Assembly: GCA_030544235.1 (NCBI GenBank) | Contig: CM060474.1 | Coordinates: 992,001-1,056,000 of the forward strand | Direction of reading: 5' to 3' | DNA length: 64,000 bases | Source: Lepturacanthus savala | Lineage: Eukaryota; Chordata; Actinopteri; Scombriformes; Trichiuridae | Shown: piece by piece, positions 41,571 to 51,195 of the stretch | Numbering within the stretch: position 1 is the stretch's first letter | How the letters are laid out: the number at the start of each line of letters is the position of its first letter | Position numbers and translations under genes: made by a program | The notes under the pieces: model-generated | What the model was told of the DNA's origin: nothing | The model's database searches: none | The model's input: only the letters and a program-made list of their open reading frames with translations

Positions 41571-43642
41571 ATGGTATAGTTTTGGATCAGAAATTCACCT
41601 GGAAAAGCTATTGTTTTCATGTGGTTTGTGTTTTAAAGTTTTTATTGCTCCATATGCATTCTCTCGGTCTGAAGAGCCCAAAAAGACAAAAAGCTATATA
41701 GGCCTAAATCAGTACAATATTTTTATAGAAAATCTTATTTACCTTTAACTTTATGTGAAATGGTATAGTTTGGGATCAGAAATTCACCTGGAAAAGCTAT
41801 TGTTTTCATGTGGTTTGTGTTTTAAAATTTTTATTGCTCCATATGCATTCTCTCGGTCTGAAGAGAACAAAAAGACAAAAAGCTACGTAAGCCTAAATCA
41901 GAACAATATTTTTATAGAAAATCTTATTTACCTTTTACTTTATGTGAAATGGTATAGTTTTGGATCAGAAATTCACCTGGAAAAGCTATTGTTTTCATGT
42001 GGTTTGTGTTTTAAAGTTTTTATTGCTCCATATGCATTCTCTCGGTCTGAAGAGCCCAAAAAGACAAAAAGCTATATAGGCCTAAATCAGTACAATATTT
42101 TTCAAAAAAACTTATTTACCTTTTATTTTATGTGAAATGGTATAGTTTTGGATCAGAAATTCACCTGGAAAAGCTATTGTTTTCATGTGGTTTGTGTTTT
42201 AAAGTTTTTATTGCTCCATATGCATTCTCTCGGTCTGAAGAGCCCAAAAAGACAAAAAGCTATATAGGCCTAAATCAGTACAATATTGTCATAGAAAAAC
42301 TTATTTACTTTTTACTTTATGTGAAATGGTATAGTTTTGGATCAGAAATTCACCTGGAAAAGCTATTGTTTTCATGTGGTTTGTGTTTTAAAGTTTTTAT
42401 TGCTCCATATGCATTCTCTCGGTCTGAAGAGAACAAAAAGACAAAAAGCTACGTAAGCCTAAATCAGAACAATATTTTTATAGAAAATCTTATTTACCTT
42501 TTACTTTATGTGAAATGGTATAGTTTTGGATCAGAAATTCACCTGGAAAAGCTATTGTTTTCATGTGGTTTGTGTTTTAAAGTTTTTATTGCTCCATATG
42601 CATTCTCTCGGTCTGAAGAGCCCAAAAAGACAAAAAGCTATATAGGCCTAAATCAGTACAATATTTTCATAGAAAAACGTATTTACCTTTTACTTTATGT
42701 GAAATGGTATAGTTTTGGATCAGAAATTCACCTGGAAAAGCTATTGTTTTCATGTGGTTTGTGTTTTAAAGTTTGTATTGCTCCATATGCATTCTCTCGG
42801 TCTGAAGAGCACAAAAATACAAAAAGCTATGTAAGCCTAAATCAGAACAATATTTTTATAGAAAATCTTATTTACCTTTAACTTTATGTGAAATGGTATA
42901 GTTTGGGATCAGAAATTCACCTGGAAAAGCTATTGTTTTCATGTGGTTTGTGTTTTAAAGTTTTTATTGCTCCATATGCATTCTCTCGGTCTGAAGAGCC
43001 CAAAAAGACAAAAAGCTATATAGGCCTAAATCAGTACAATATTTTTTAAAAAAAACTTATTTACCTTTTATTTTATGTGAAATGGTATAGTTTTGGATCA
43101 GAAATTCACCTGGAAAAGCTATTGTTTTCATGTGGTTTGTGTTTTAAAGTTTTTATTGCTCCATATGCATTCTCTCGGTCTGAAGAGCCCAAAAAGACAA
43201 AAAGCTATATAGGCCTAAATCAGTACAATATTTTTCAAAAAAACTTATTTACCTTTTATTTTATGTGAAATGGTATAGTTTTGGATCAGAAATTCACCTG
43301 GAAAAGCTATTGTTTTCATGTGGTTTGTGTTTTAAAGTTTTTATTGCTCCATATGCATTCTCTCGGTCTGAAGAGAACAAAAAGACAAAAAGCTACGTAA
43401 GCCTAAATCAGAACAATATTTTTATAGAAAATCTCATTTACCTTTTACTTTATGTGAAATGGTATAGTTTTGGATCAGAAATTCACCTGGAAAAGCTATT
43501 GTTTTCATGTGGTTTGTGTTTTAAAGTTTGTATTGCTCCATATGCATTCTCTCGGTCTGAAGAGCACAAAAAGACAAAAAGCTATGTAAGCCTAAATCAG
43601 AACAATATTTTTATAGAAAATCTTATTTACCTTTAACTTTAT

Positions 43643-46540
43643 GTGAAATGGTATAGTTTTGGATCAGAAATTCACCTGGAAAAGCTATTGTTTTCATGTG
43701 GTTTGTGTTTTAAAGTTTTTATTGCTCCATATGCATTCTCTCGGTCGGAAGAGCACAAAAAGACCAAAAGCTATGTAGGCCTAAATCAGTACAATATTTT
43801 TACAGAAAATCTTATTTACCTTTTATTATATGTAAAATGGTATAGTTTTGGATCAGAAATTCACCTGGAAAAGCTATTGTTCTCATGTGGTTTGTGTTTT
43901 AACGTTTTTATTGCTCCATATGCATTCTCTTGGTCGGAAGAGCACAAAAAGACCAAAAGCTATGTACGCCTAAATCAGTACAATATTTTTACAGAAAATC
44001 TTATTTACCTTTTACTATATGTAAAATGGTATAGTTTTGGATCAGAAATTCACCTGGAAAAGCTATTGTTTTCATGTGGTTTGTGTTTTAAAGTTTTTAT
44101 TGCTCCATATGCATTCTCTCGGTCTGAAGAGCCCAAAAAGACAAAAAGCTATGTAAGCCTAAATCAGAACAATAATTTTATAGAAAATCTTATTTACCTT
44201 TTACTTTATGTGAAATAGTATAATTTTGGATCAGAAATTCACCTGGAAAAGCTATTGTTTTCATGTGGTTTGTGTTTTAATGTTTTTATTGCTCGATATG
44301 CATTCTCTCGGTCGGAAGAGAACAAAAAGACAAAAAGCTATATAGGCCTAAATCAGTACAACATTTTTATAGAAAAACTTATTTACCTTTTACTTTATGT
44401 GAAATGGTATAGTTTTGGATTAGAAATTCACCTGGAAAAGCTATTGTTTTCATGTGGTTTGTGTTTTAAAGTTTTTATTGCTCCATATGCATTCTCTCGG
44501 TCGGAAGAGCACAAAAAGACCAAAAGCTATGTAGGCCTAAATCAGTACAATATTTTTACAGAAAATCTTATTTACCTTTTACTATATGTAAAATGGTATA
44601 GTTTTGGATCAGAAATTCCCCTGGAAAAGCAATTGTTTTCATGTGGTTTGTGTTTTAAAGTTTTTATTGCTCCATATGCATTCTCTCGGTCGGAAGAGCA
44701 CAAAAAGACAAAAAGCTATGTAGGCCTAAATCAGTACAATATTTTTACAAAAAAACGTATTTACCTTTTATTTTATGTGAAATGGTATAGTTTTGGATCA
44801 GAAATTCACCTGGAAAAGCTATTGTTTTCATGTGGTTTGTGTTTTAAAGTTTTTATTGCTCCATATGCATTCTCTCGGTCTGAAGAGAACAAAAAGACAA
44901 AAAGCTATGTAAGCCTAAATCAGAACAATATTTTTATAGAAAATCTTATTTACCTTTTACTTTATGTGAAATGGTATAGTTTTGGATCAGAAATTCACTT
45001 GGAAAAGCTATTGTTTTCATGTGGTTTGTGTTTTAAAGTTTTTATTGCTCCATATGCATTCTCTCGGTCGGAAGAGCACAAAAAGACCAAAAGCTATGTA
45101 GGCCTAAATCAGTACAATATTTTTACAGAAAATCTTATTTACCTTTTACTATATGTAAAATGGTATAGTTTTGGATCAGAAATTCACCTGGAAAAGTTAT
45201 TGTTTTCATGTGGTTTGTGTTTTAAAGTTTTTATTGCTCCATATGCATTCTCTCGGTCTGAAGAGCGAAAAAGACAAAATGCTATGTAGGCCTAAATCAG
45301 TACAATATTTTTACAGAAAATCTTATTTACCTTTTACTATATGTAAAATGGTATAGTTTTGGATCAGAAATTCACCTGGAAAAGTTATTGTTTTCATGTA
45401 GTTTGTGTTTTAAAGTTTTTATTGCTCCATATGCATTCTCTCGGTCTGAAGAGCACAAAAAGACAAAAAGCTATGTAGGCATAAATCAGTACAATATTTT
45501 TTACAGAAAATCTTATTTACATTTTACTATATGTAAAATGGTATAGTTTTGGATCAGAAATTCACCTGGAAAAGCTATTGTTTTCATATGCTTTGTCTTT
45601 TAAAGTTTTTATTGCTCCATATGCATTCTCTCGGTCTGAAGAGCACAAAAAGACAAAAAGCTATGTAGGCCTAAATCAGTACAATATTTTTACAGAAAAT
45701 CTCATTCACCATTTACTATAAGTAAAATGGTATAGTTTTGGATCAGAAATTCACCTGGAAAAGCTATTGTTTTCATGTGGTTTTTGTTTTAAAGTTTTTA
45801 TTGCTCCATATGCATTCTCTCGGTCTGAAGAGCACAAAAAGACATAAAGCTATGTAGGCCTAAATCAGTACAATATTTTTACAGAAAATCTCATTTACCT
45901 TTTACTTTATGTGAAATGGTATAGTTTAGGATCAGAAATTCACCTGGAAAAGCTATTGTTTTCATGTGGTTTGTGTTTTAAAGTTTTTATTGCTCCATAT
46001 GCATTCTCTCGGTCGGAAGAGCACAATGAGGTAAAAAGCCATGTACGTCTAAATCAGTGCAATATTTTTACAGAAAATCTTGTTTACCTTTTACTTTACG
46101 TAAAATGGTATAGTTTTGGATTACAAATTCACCTGGAAAAGCTAGTGTTTTCATGTGGTTCATGTTTTAAACTTTTTATGGCTCCAGAAGCTTTCTCTTG
46201 GTCTGAAGAGCCTAAAAGATAAAAAGGTATGTAGGCCTAATCAGGCCTACATACCTTTCAAGATTTTCTGTAAAACCATAAGAGTTTTACAGAAAATCTT
46301 GTTTACTTTTGATTTTATGTACAATGGTATAGTTTTACATTAAGAATTCACCTGGGAAAGCTATTGTTTTCATGTGGTTCATGTTTTAAAGTTTTTATGG
46401 CTCCAGAATCTTTCTCTCAGTCTGAAGAGCACAATAAGATAGAAAGCTATGTCGGTGCAATATTTTTTACAGAAAATCTTATTTACCTTTTATTTTATGT
46501 GCAATTGTATAGTTTTGGATTAGAAATTCACCTGGGAAAG
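43643..46540. repeat. Divergent edge of the satellite array
   Basis: From about 43.6 kb monomers accumulate private changes (GTTCTCATG, TTAACGTTTTT, CTCTTGGTCGG, GATATGCATTC) and lose the tidy higher-order pattern. The last four monomers are clearly older: GCTCCAGAAGC replaces GCTCCATATGC, one spacing is 219 bp (46,106 to 46,325) because of an insertion, and the next is 180 bp (46,325 to 46,505) because of a deletion. Homology stops at 46,540. Decay towards the margin fits the general model that unequal exchange homogenises array interiors but not their edges. Confidence 0.85.
46223..46301. repeat. Compound fold-back inverted repeat inside the last satellite monomers
   Basis: Two perfect inverted repeats are abutted. 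AAAGGTATGTAGGCCT (46,223-46,238) pairs with its reverse complement at 46,243-46,258 across a 4-nt loop. CAAGATTTTCTGTAAAAC (46,259-46,276) pairs with GTTTTACAGAAAATCTTG (46,284-46,301) across 7 nt. The outer arms are ordinary monomer sequence. The inner arms are an inserted reverse-complement copy of both flanks, placed back to back. Confidence 0.95.
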
Positions 46541-47439
46541 TCCGATATCGTTTTCCAGACATCCAGAATCCAGACATCTATAGTAACAAAGTGAAATTCT
46601 TTTGGCATAAAGGTCACCACTGGGGTTATAACAGGAACAGCACAAAGGCGACAGAAGGCCACATGAATTTAAATAATTTCATCAAGAAGCCATGGGAAGG
46701 CCTTGTTCAATCTCAAATATAAGGCTTTACATACACCAGTGGGTACAAGGAAGAACAACTGTGTCAACAACAGTGGTCAAACGCACTCTAGTGCCTGAAA
46801 TGCCTATACTAACGTTAAATTAAAAGTTAAAATGTATTGTATGTAATGATGTTGTTGTTGAAATCAATGTCTGTAATGATGAGAAGTAAAGTTAAAGAAA
46901 AACTAGACAATTCATGCGGAAATTGTGAGTTGGGTCTGGGCTGTCGGGGGTCCTTGCTGGAGTTTTATAATGGTCGTGATACCATGGATGCTGGGGTCCT
47001 CTTTATTAATACTACAAAGTTTGATGGTTGTGGGGACTTTAAATCCAAAGTTATTGATGAAAAACTATTGACCAATCAGCTTTCATGCCTTTTAGAGAAA
47101 TCAGCTCAGCCACGAAGCTGTGGTCTTTCCATGGTGATGATGACATCACTGACACAGACCAACTGCTTCTAACTCAAAAATTCTGAATTTTATCATCTAA
47201 GATATTTTCCAACATCATCATTGAGGAGGGTATTCTTATGAGATGCCATGTCTTTGATATGTAGCTATATACCTCCTTAATACATTATTTTATTTAAATT
47301 AATTTATTCATGTATTTATGTCACTTGCATAAAATATCTATATCTAATGTATTAATATCCATGTATAACATACTTAACCTAAAACCTTCACAGTACATCT
47401 ATGTATGTTATTAAAATCCTCAGACATTAGATTCTTGAT
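46541..47439. other. Unique-looking sequence, no recognisable gene
   Basis: This follows the array edge directly. A 111-codon open frame (46,837-47,172, plus) starts with TTG, has no family resemblance I recognise and no visible splice context, so I do not call it a gene. The rest is AT-rich (47,280-47,420 has many TTATTTA and TATAT runs). No repeat with recognisable termini was seen. Confidence 0.6.
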
Positions 47440-48092
47440 TCAAAGTTCACTTTATTGTCATTTCACTCCACATTTACATTCAGTCTGAAATTAAATTGCT
47501 TCTCATCATTGACATTACATAAAAAATGGTGATTAAATGATTACTAAAAAATTCTATCTATAAAAAAATATATTTTCAATCACATATTTAAAAACAGTAT
47601 TTCACAGCATTAATAACCAAATAATTTCAGAGGTTCAGTAAAAGGTGCGTCAATGTCTCCAATCCAGTGCTGTTTAAAGTAATTCAGACATGTCCTTAAA
47701 TCAGTTCAAACCTTGTCCTTGGTTGTTGTCCAGCTGGGGGGGTGGTGTGTGTTTGGGGGGTTCAGGGTATCAGTGAGTGTGTGTGTGGGGGGATTCAGTC
47801 CACTTGAAGCCCTACAGCTTGTAAAACCTATTGATCATAGTGAAGGGTGGAGTGGGTCTTTGATGGTGGAGGTAGCTGTGTGAATGCATTGCTGTTGGTA
47901 GAGCGCCATCAGGATGAGACAGGAGCAGCAACGGTTCTGTAGGCAGTCTTCATCGGTCCTAATTGGCTGTTTTTGTTGTCCATGGAAACTACAGCTCCTG
48001 AACCAGGAAGTGATGTTGTAGGTCAGGATGCTGTCAGTGGAGCCACTGTAGAAGGTGGTAAAGTGAGCAGACCAGTTACTATCAATGACCAT
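47440..48092 (-). mobile_element. LINE (non-LTR retrotransposon) 3'-end remnant
   Basis: On the minus strand 48,092-47,835 reads as the end of a LINE reverse transcriptase. The pattern is FTTFYSGSTDSILTYNITSW, then a basic/Gln stretch, then a Cys-rich segment, then TSTIKDPLHPS. It resembles the F-Y-x-x-x-x-x-S-I-L-T-Y and I-I-K-D-P-x-H-P blocks at the C-terminus of L2/CR1-like and Rex-like fish LINEs. Further downstream on the same strand, at about 47,461-47,450, lies ATGACAATAAAG, like the polyadenylation-type tail of such elements. The interval between holds G/T-rich low complexity. The copy is 5'-truncated and carries no catalytic motif. The clade is not resolved. Confidence 0.55.
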
Positions 48093-48480
48093 AAAAATTC
48101 TTTAGTGATATTACAGTGTAGATGCATTAACTGGAAAAACACAACAACCAAGCAGATTATAAAATGACTAATAAGTCTTGCTTGTTCTCTACTCCTACTC
48201 CATGTTTCTCCACAGTAAGTCAACGTGGTCATTGTTAGAATGATGCATATAAGTTATCCCATATTTACTTATTTCCATTCTTTTATTCTTTGTTCTGCAT
48301 AACATGACAGTATAAGTTTGTGTGTGTATCTTCCAGGTGGACAATGGAGATGTTGCAGCTGTTGACTTGACCAAGATCTGAACTTCCTTCCAACTGTTCA
48401 ATGATTTTACCAGGTTCCTGTCGTAATGACAAGAATACCTACCTAACTTAGGAATTTAGCTGACCTGTTTACATTCTAGA
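48093..48480. other. No feature recognised
   Basis: Sequence of mixed composition between the LINE remnant and an LTR-like stretch. Short open frames on both strands have no recognisable content. Confidence 0.5.
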
Positions 48481-48735
48481 GAAAGGAAAACAAAACCTTG
48501 TATTAAGTTAGACATTTACGACAGTTTATGTTGTTGCTGGCCATTCCCCCCCCCCTTAGAAGCAACAACATCATGTAACTAGGGACCACCCTAAGGAAAT
48601 AAAAAGAGGGTTCTGGCAGAGATATGGTTAGAGCGGGTTGGAGACTGCAACTGAGCATCTCTCTGTCCGTTCTCCTCACCAGTATGAAATCTTAATATCT
48701 TCTCTTCTCCTCTGTGTGTGTTTTTAAATGTTTTA
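48481..48735 (+). other. LTR-like regulatory stretch (weak)
   Basis: A C10 run at about 48,547 is followed by GGAAATAAAAAGAGGG (a TATA-like or AATAAA-containing block) near 48,596. Next comes a CT-rich segment with CATCTCTCTGTCCG and CTTCTCTTCTCCTCTG. This order resembles the U3-R-U5 transition of a retroviral or LTR-retrotransposon terminal repeat. I could not find matching TG...CA ends, a target-site duplication, a second LTR or any gag/pol coding sequence, so it would at best be a solo or partial LTR. Confidence 0.25.
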
Positions 48736-49628
48736 GGATGTTTGAACCTGGACAGTCATCAGCTGGATTTGGCACACCATGAACTTGTCAGCAGCACTTA
48801 AAGACAAAAAAAATAAAACATTTAGTGTTAATGTTTGCAGGTATGACAGTATTTGGTGATAGACAATCTGAAATGAGTCTTACTTTCGGCAGGATGAGAT
48901 TCCTGTAGAGGCTGATGTGGGCGTGACTTGTAAGTTGTACTTTAATCCTTCTTCAAGCAGACAGGTTATATTGAGCAGTCATCTCACAGGAATTGGAGAG
49001 TCAGGGAGAGTCAGGGAGAAAAAAAAACAAACCAACATCAGGTTAAAACTATCAACATCGTCATTTAGTAACTTCCAACCTCAGCCAACATCACATGTTA
49101 CCAGGCTGTAGGGCTATTTACCCTTAGCTGGGACAGTGGTTGAAGGACACCAGGACTTGTCCACAGTGGTGGTCCTGGATGCCGCGTCTCTGGGGCCCAC
49201 TGCTGCTCCAAGATCCCCATACAGTTCAGCTTGGGACCGTGAGGTACCCAGTTTCCGTGCATGGCCCCGGGGAGGCACTGTAGGAGTCTTGGTAGTGGAG
49301 AGGCTATATACTGGCTTTCACCCTCCGTTAAGAAGGCTAGCCAGCAGCAGTAGGTGTAACATGCAGGATCGCATGGTTACTGCACGAGACGCTTCACACT
49401 GTGTTAGCACACAACACTGTGTACAAACACCCACACACACACGGGACAAACATTTAACAAGACAAAGAGGCATTTGTTGTATTGGCCAAGTTAAACATGA
49501 TCATGCAGCGTTACTTTTAGCTGCTAAATTAATAATAGCAGTTGTAAATCAGATAAGTCAATTTGCAATTATATTAACATTACAGTCGTCAGATCACTCT
49601 CAAGTTCTTCTGTTAGCTTAACATTAAA
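48736..49628. other. Unassigned sequence, including a GC-richer block at 49,085-49,400
   Basis: 48,736-49,084 shows nothing recognisable beyond an A-rich run (about 49,020) and the tandem AGTCAGGGAG near 49,000. From 49,085 to about 49,400 GC content rises. An open frame runs 49,136-49,621 (plus) but has no ATG start and no family resemblance I can name. It could be an old repeat fragment. Confidence 0.45.
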
Positions 49629-49691
49629 CTACTTAACTGAACATTGAAGTACTTAACTGAACATTGAACTAAGCACTTAACTGAACACCGA
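49629..49691. repeat. Short tandem repeat, 20-24-bp unit, three copies
   Basis: ACTTAACTGAACATTGA occurs at 49,631 and 49,651, and a diverged copy ACTTAACTGAACACCGA follows at about 49,675. The periods are 20 and 24 bp. Confidence 0.85.
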
Positions 49692-49894
49692 ACTGCACAG
49701 TGACGACTTTCAAAGTCTCAAGGGGACAACCAAAACTATATAAAATGCATCAATATGTAGCTGCAGTATTTGGCAAATGCAGACAGACATGTGGCACAGG
49801 ACAAACAAATTGGTGGGGTGGTGGAGAGAGGGATACAGAGAGCGTACCCGTGCTCTGTTTCTATCTGCACCACAAGAGGAGTTGCAAAAAGAAA
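49692..49894. other. No feature recognised downstream of the helicase remnant
   Basis: This is where the last helicase motifs and the terminus of the Helitron-like element would be expected (minus strand). The helicase similarity stops near 49,895 after PIKLAFGST and I see no CTRR end preceded by a hairpin. The element is therefore truncated or its end is too decayed to see. Confidence 0.4.
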
Positions 49895-50692
49895 AAGACC
49901 AGTACTGCCAAACGCCAACTTGATTGGGACCTGTCGCGAACCGCTACCCTCTTGCTCATGGGTTCCTTGACTCGTGCGATGTAAACCAGCATGTCCGGCG
50001 GCCCGAGAACCTTTTTCCGAAACTTTTGATCAGCCTCTGGATTGTTCAATTCCAGTCCGATCAGCTTCACATACATGCACAGGTGATTGTGCCGAAAGCG
50101 CCGCTGACGAGGCCATCCTCGATGTCGACGTTCCTCGTCACCATGACACGCGCGCCGACTTTGATGTTGTCCGGCAGATCCCTCCTGTTGCCCTTGAAGC
50201 CCCAGGGGATCCTTCCGATAATCCTCCGCAGGAATGTTGACGACAGTCAACCCAAGGGCTGCAACAGTGGTTGCATCGTGGGCGTCCACCTCCTTGTTTG
50301 TCGCAAAGATGTGAAGGGCATCCACCGGACAATGTTGGGCGTCGACGACACACTGCTCGAGCGGAGCTTTGTTGTCTTCTGCTTTGTGCACAGTCTGTTC
50401 AACAGCTCAGCAAAAGACCGGTCGTCCTTTTGCCACATGATTTCCGTCAAGGTGACCATCTGGAAAGAACTCCAGAGGTCAAGGAAATCATCCTCACGCA
50501 CACAGAGCGGCTTGGCCCTGCCAAGGGGCGGCAGCTAGTAAAAGTCCCCAACCGTCAAGACCGACATGCCTCCAAAGGGCCTCTTGTTGCCTTTGATTTG
50601 TTGCAACTGCCAGTGCACAGGCAAAGAGGTCCTTGGAAATCATAGAGATGTCGTCAATGATCAAGATTTAACTTCGTCCAATGCGCTGCCGG
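49895..50692 (-). pseudogene. PIF1-type (Helitron) helicase fragment
   Basis: Reading the minus strand from 50,692: RIGRS, a stop, then ILIIDDISMIS (Walker B, motif II) at about 50,640-50,667. A frameshift follows, then MSVLTVGDFY, an in-frame TAG at 50,537-50,535, then LPP (motif III). Next is LTEIMWQKDDRSFAELLNRL (50,450-50,390), a frameshift, GARVMVTRNVDIEDGLVSG (about 50,160-50,100), another frameshift and VYIARVKEPMS. These blocks match PIF1 helicases of the Helitron type. Motif I (Walker A) lies upstream of the junction and is missing. The final motifs V/VI (HKxQG) are also absent, as similarity ends after PIKLAFGST. At least three frameshifts and two stops make it non-functional. Confidence 0.8.
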
Positions 50693-51195
50693 AAAGCAAG
50701 GTCTGTGCTTTACCGTGTCTGGATGTAAGACTTCTGATGCTGCTAGAAAGCAGGGTTGTTTCTGTACTGGTTGCGGATGTAAGATTTCATTGCAGATTTC
50801 TGCCGTTGCTGGGAAGCAAGGTCAGTCTTGTACCGCATTTGAATGCGTGATTTCTGCTGCTCCCGGAAAGCAAGATTGGTGCTGTACTGCTTCCGGACGC
50901 AAGACTTCATTGAAGATTTATGACGCGCTTGGAATACAGGGTCAGTGTTCTACCACTTCATTAAGTAAGTCCTCTTTTTGTGCCGATGCTGAATATAGCT
51001 TGCCCTCATTGCCTGTAACTTCTTCTCCTGAAATTCTGATCTACTGGCATATTGCAGTTTTTCAGACTGACGTCTGCCAGTGGTTCTCTTTTCACCAGAA
51101 GGCAAACATTTGCTGATCGCACTTGCTCGACGTGCAGTTTTCCTGCATCTGCTCGAGCCAACTCTTGAAACGTACTGCTTCGTTTTCTCACACAA
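50693..51195 (-). pseudogene. Ile/Tyr/Arg-rich repeat region of the Helitron-like protein
   Basis: On the minus strand short units of about 20-25 residues repeat, with the pattern K-S-x-(I/V)-R-x-(Q/R)-Y-x-(T/N)-(D/N)-x-(A/E)-F. Examples are CVRKQYSTNLAFREQQKS, IQMRYKTDLASQQRQKS and YIRNQYRNNPAF. An older copy, MRASYIQHRHKKR, sits upstream at about 51,010-50,970. On the plus strand the same stretch shows as repeated GAAAGCAAGGT / GGGAAGCAAGGT blocks about 63-66 bp apart. Several stops interrupt it. Comparable basic repeats lie between the peptidase-like and Rep regions of fish Helitron-like proteins; their role is unknown to me. The repeat runs directly into helicase sequence at about 50,692. 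Confidence 0.65.

Larger units (their letters stand above)
1..46540. repeat. 189-bp satellite array with higher-order structure (about 246 monomers)
   Basis: Head-to-tail monomers start with TGGTATAGTTTTGGATCAG at 191, 380, 569 and so on, giving a 189-bp period. The array is cut by the left window edge and its last recognisable monomer ends at 46,540 (CACCTGGGAAAG then unrelated sequence). Neighbouring monomers are usually more than 90% identical. Length variants exist: 190 bp with an extra T (about 146-155, 13,190, 16,593), 188 bp where ATAG is replaced by a shorter CAAA form (about 8,467, 21,700, 22,265), and a few 1-nt insertions. Variant sites recur together (CCC/CAC/AAC before AAAAAGAC; GTACAATATT versus GAACAATATT; CTTTTACTT versus CTTTAACTT), defining monomer types that alternate in higher-order units. 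The monomer is AT-rich and close to a nucleosome repeat length, as in many centromeric satellites; a centromeric role is inference. I saw no CENP-B-box-like sequence in the consensus. Confidence 0.98.

Noticed and set aside
1..46540. CRISPR-like array
   Set aside because: The repeat is 189 bp with no unique spacers. Monomers abut directly, and the flanks are eukaryotic transposons and intron-bearing genes.
1..46540. CENP-B box in the monomer
   Set aside because: The closest stretch, CTCTCGGTCTGAAG, lacks the TTCG core and the CGGG spacing.
46837..47172. 111-codon open frame next to the array
   Set aside because: It starts with TTG, has no recognisable domain, no splice context and no coding-like composition.
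49136..49621. 161-codon open frame in the GC-richer block
   Set aside because: It lacks an ATG start, resembles no family I know, and the GC-rich composition alone can keep frames open.
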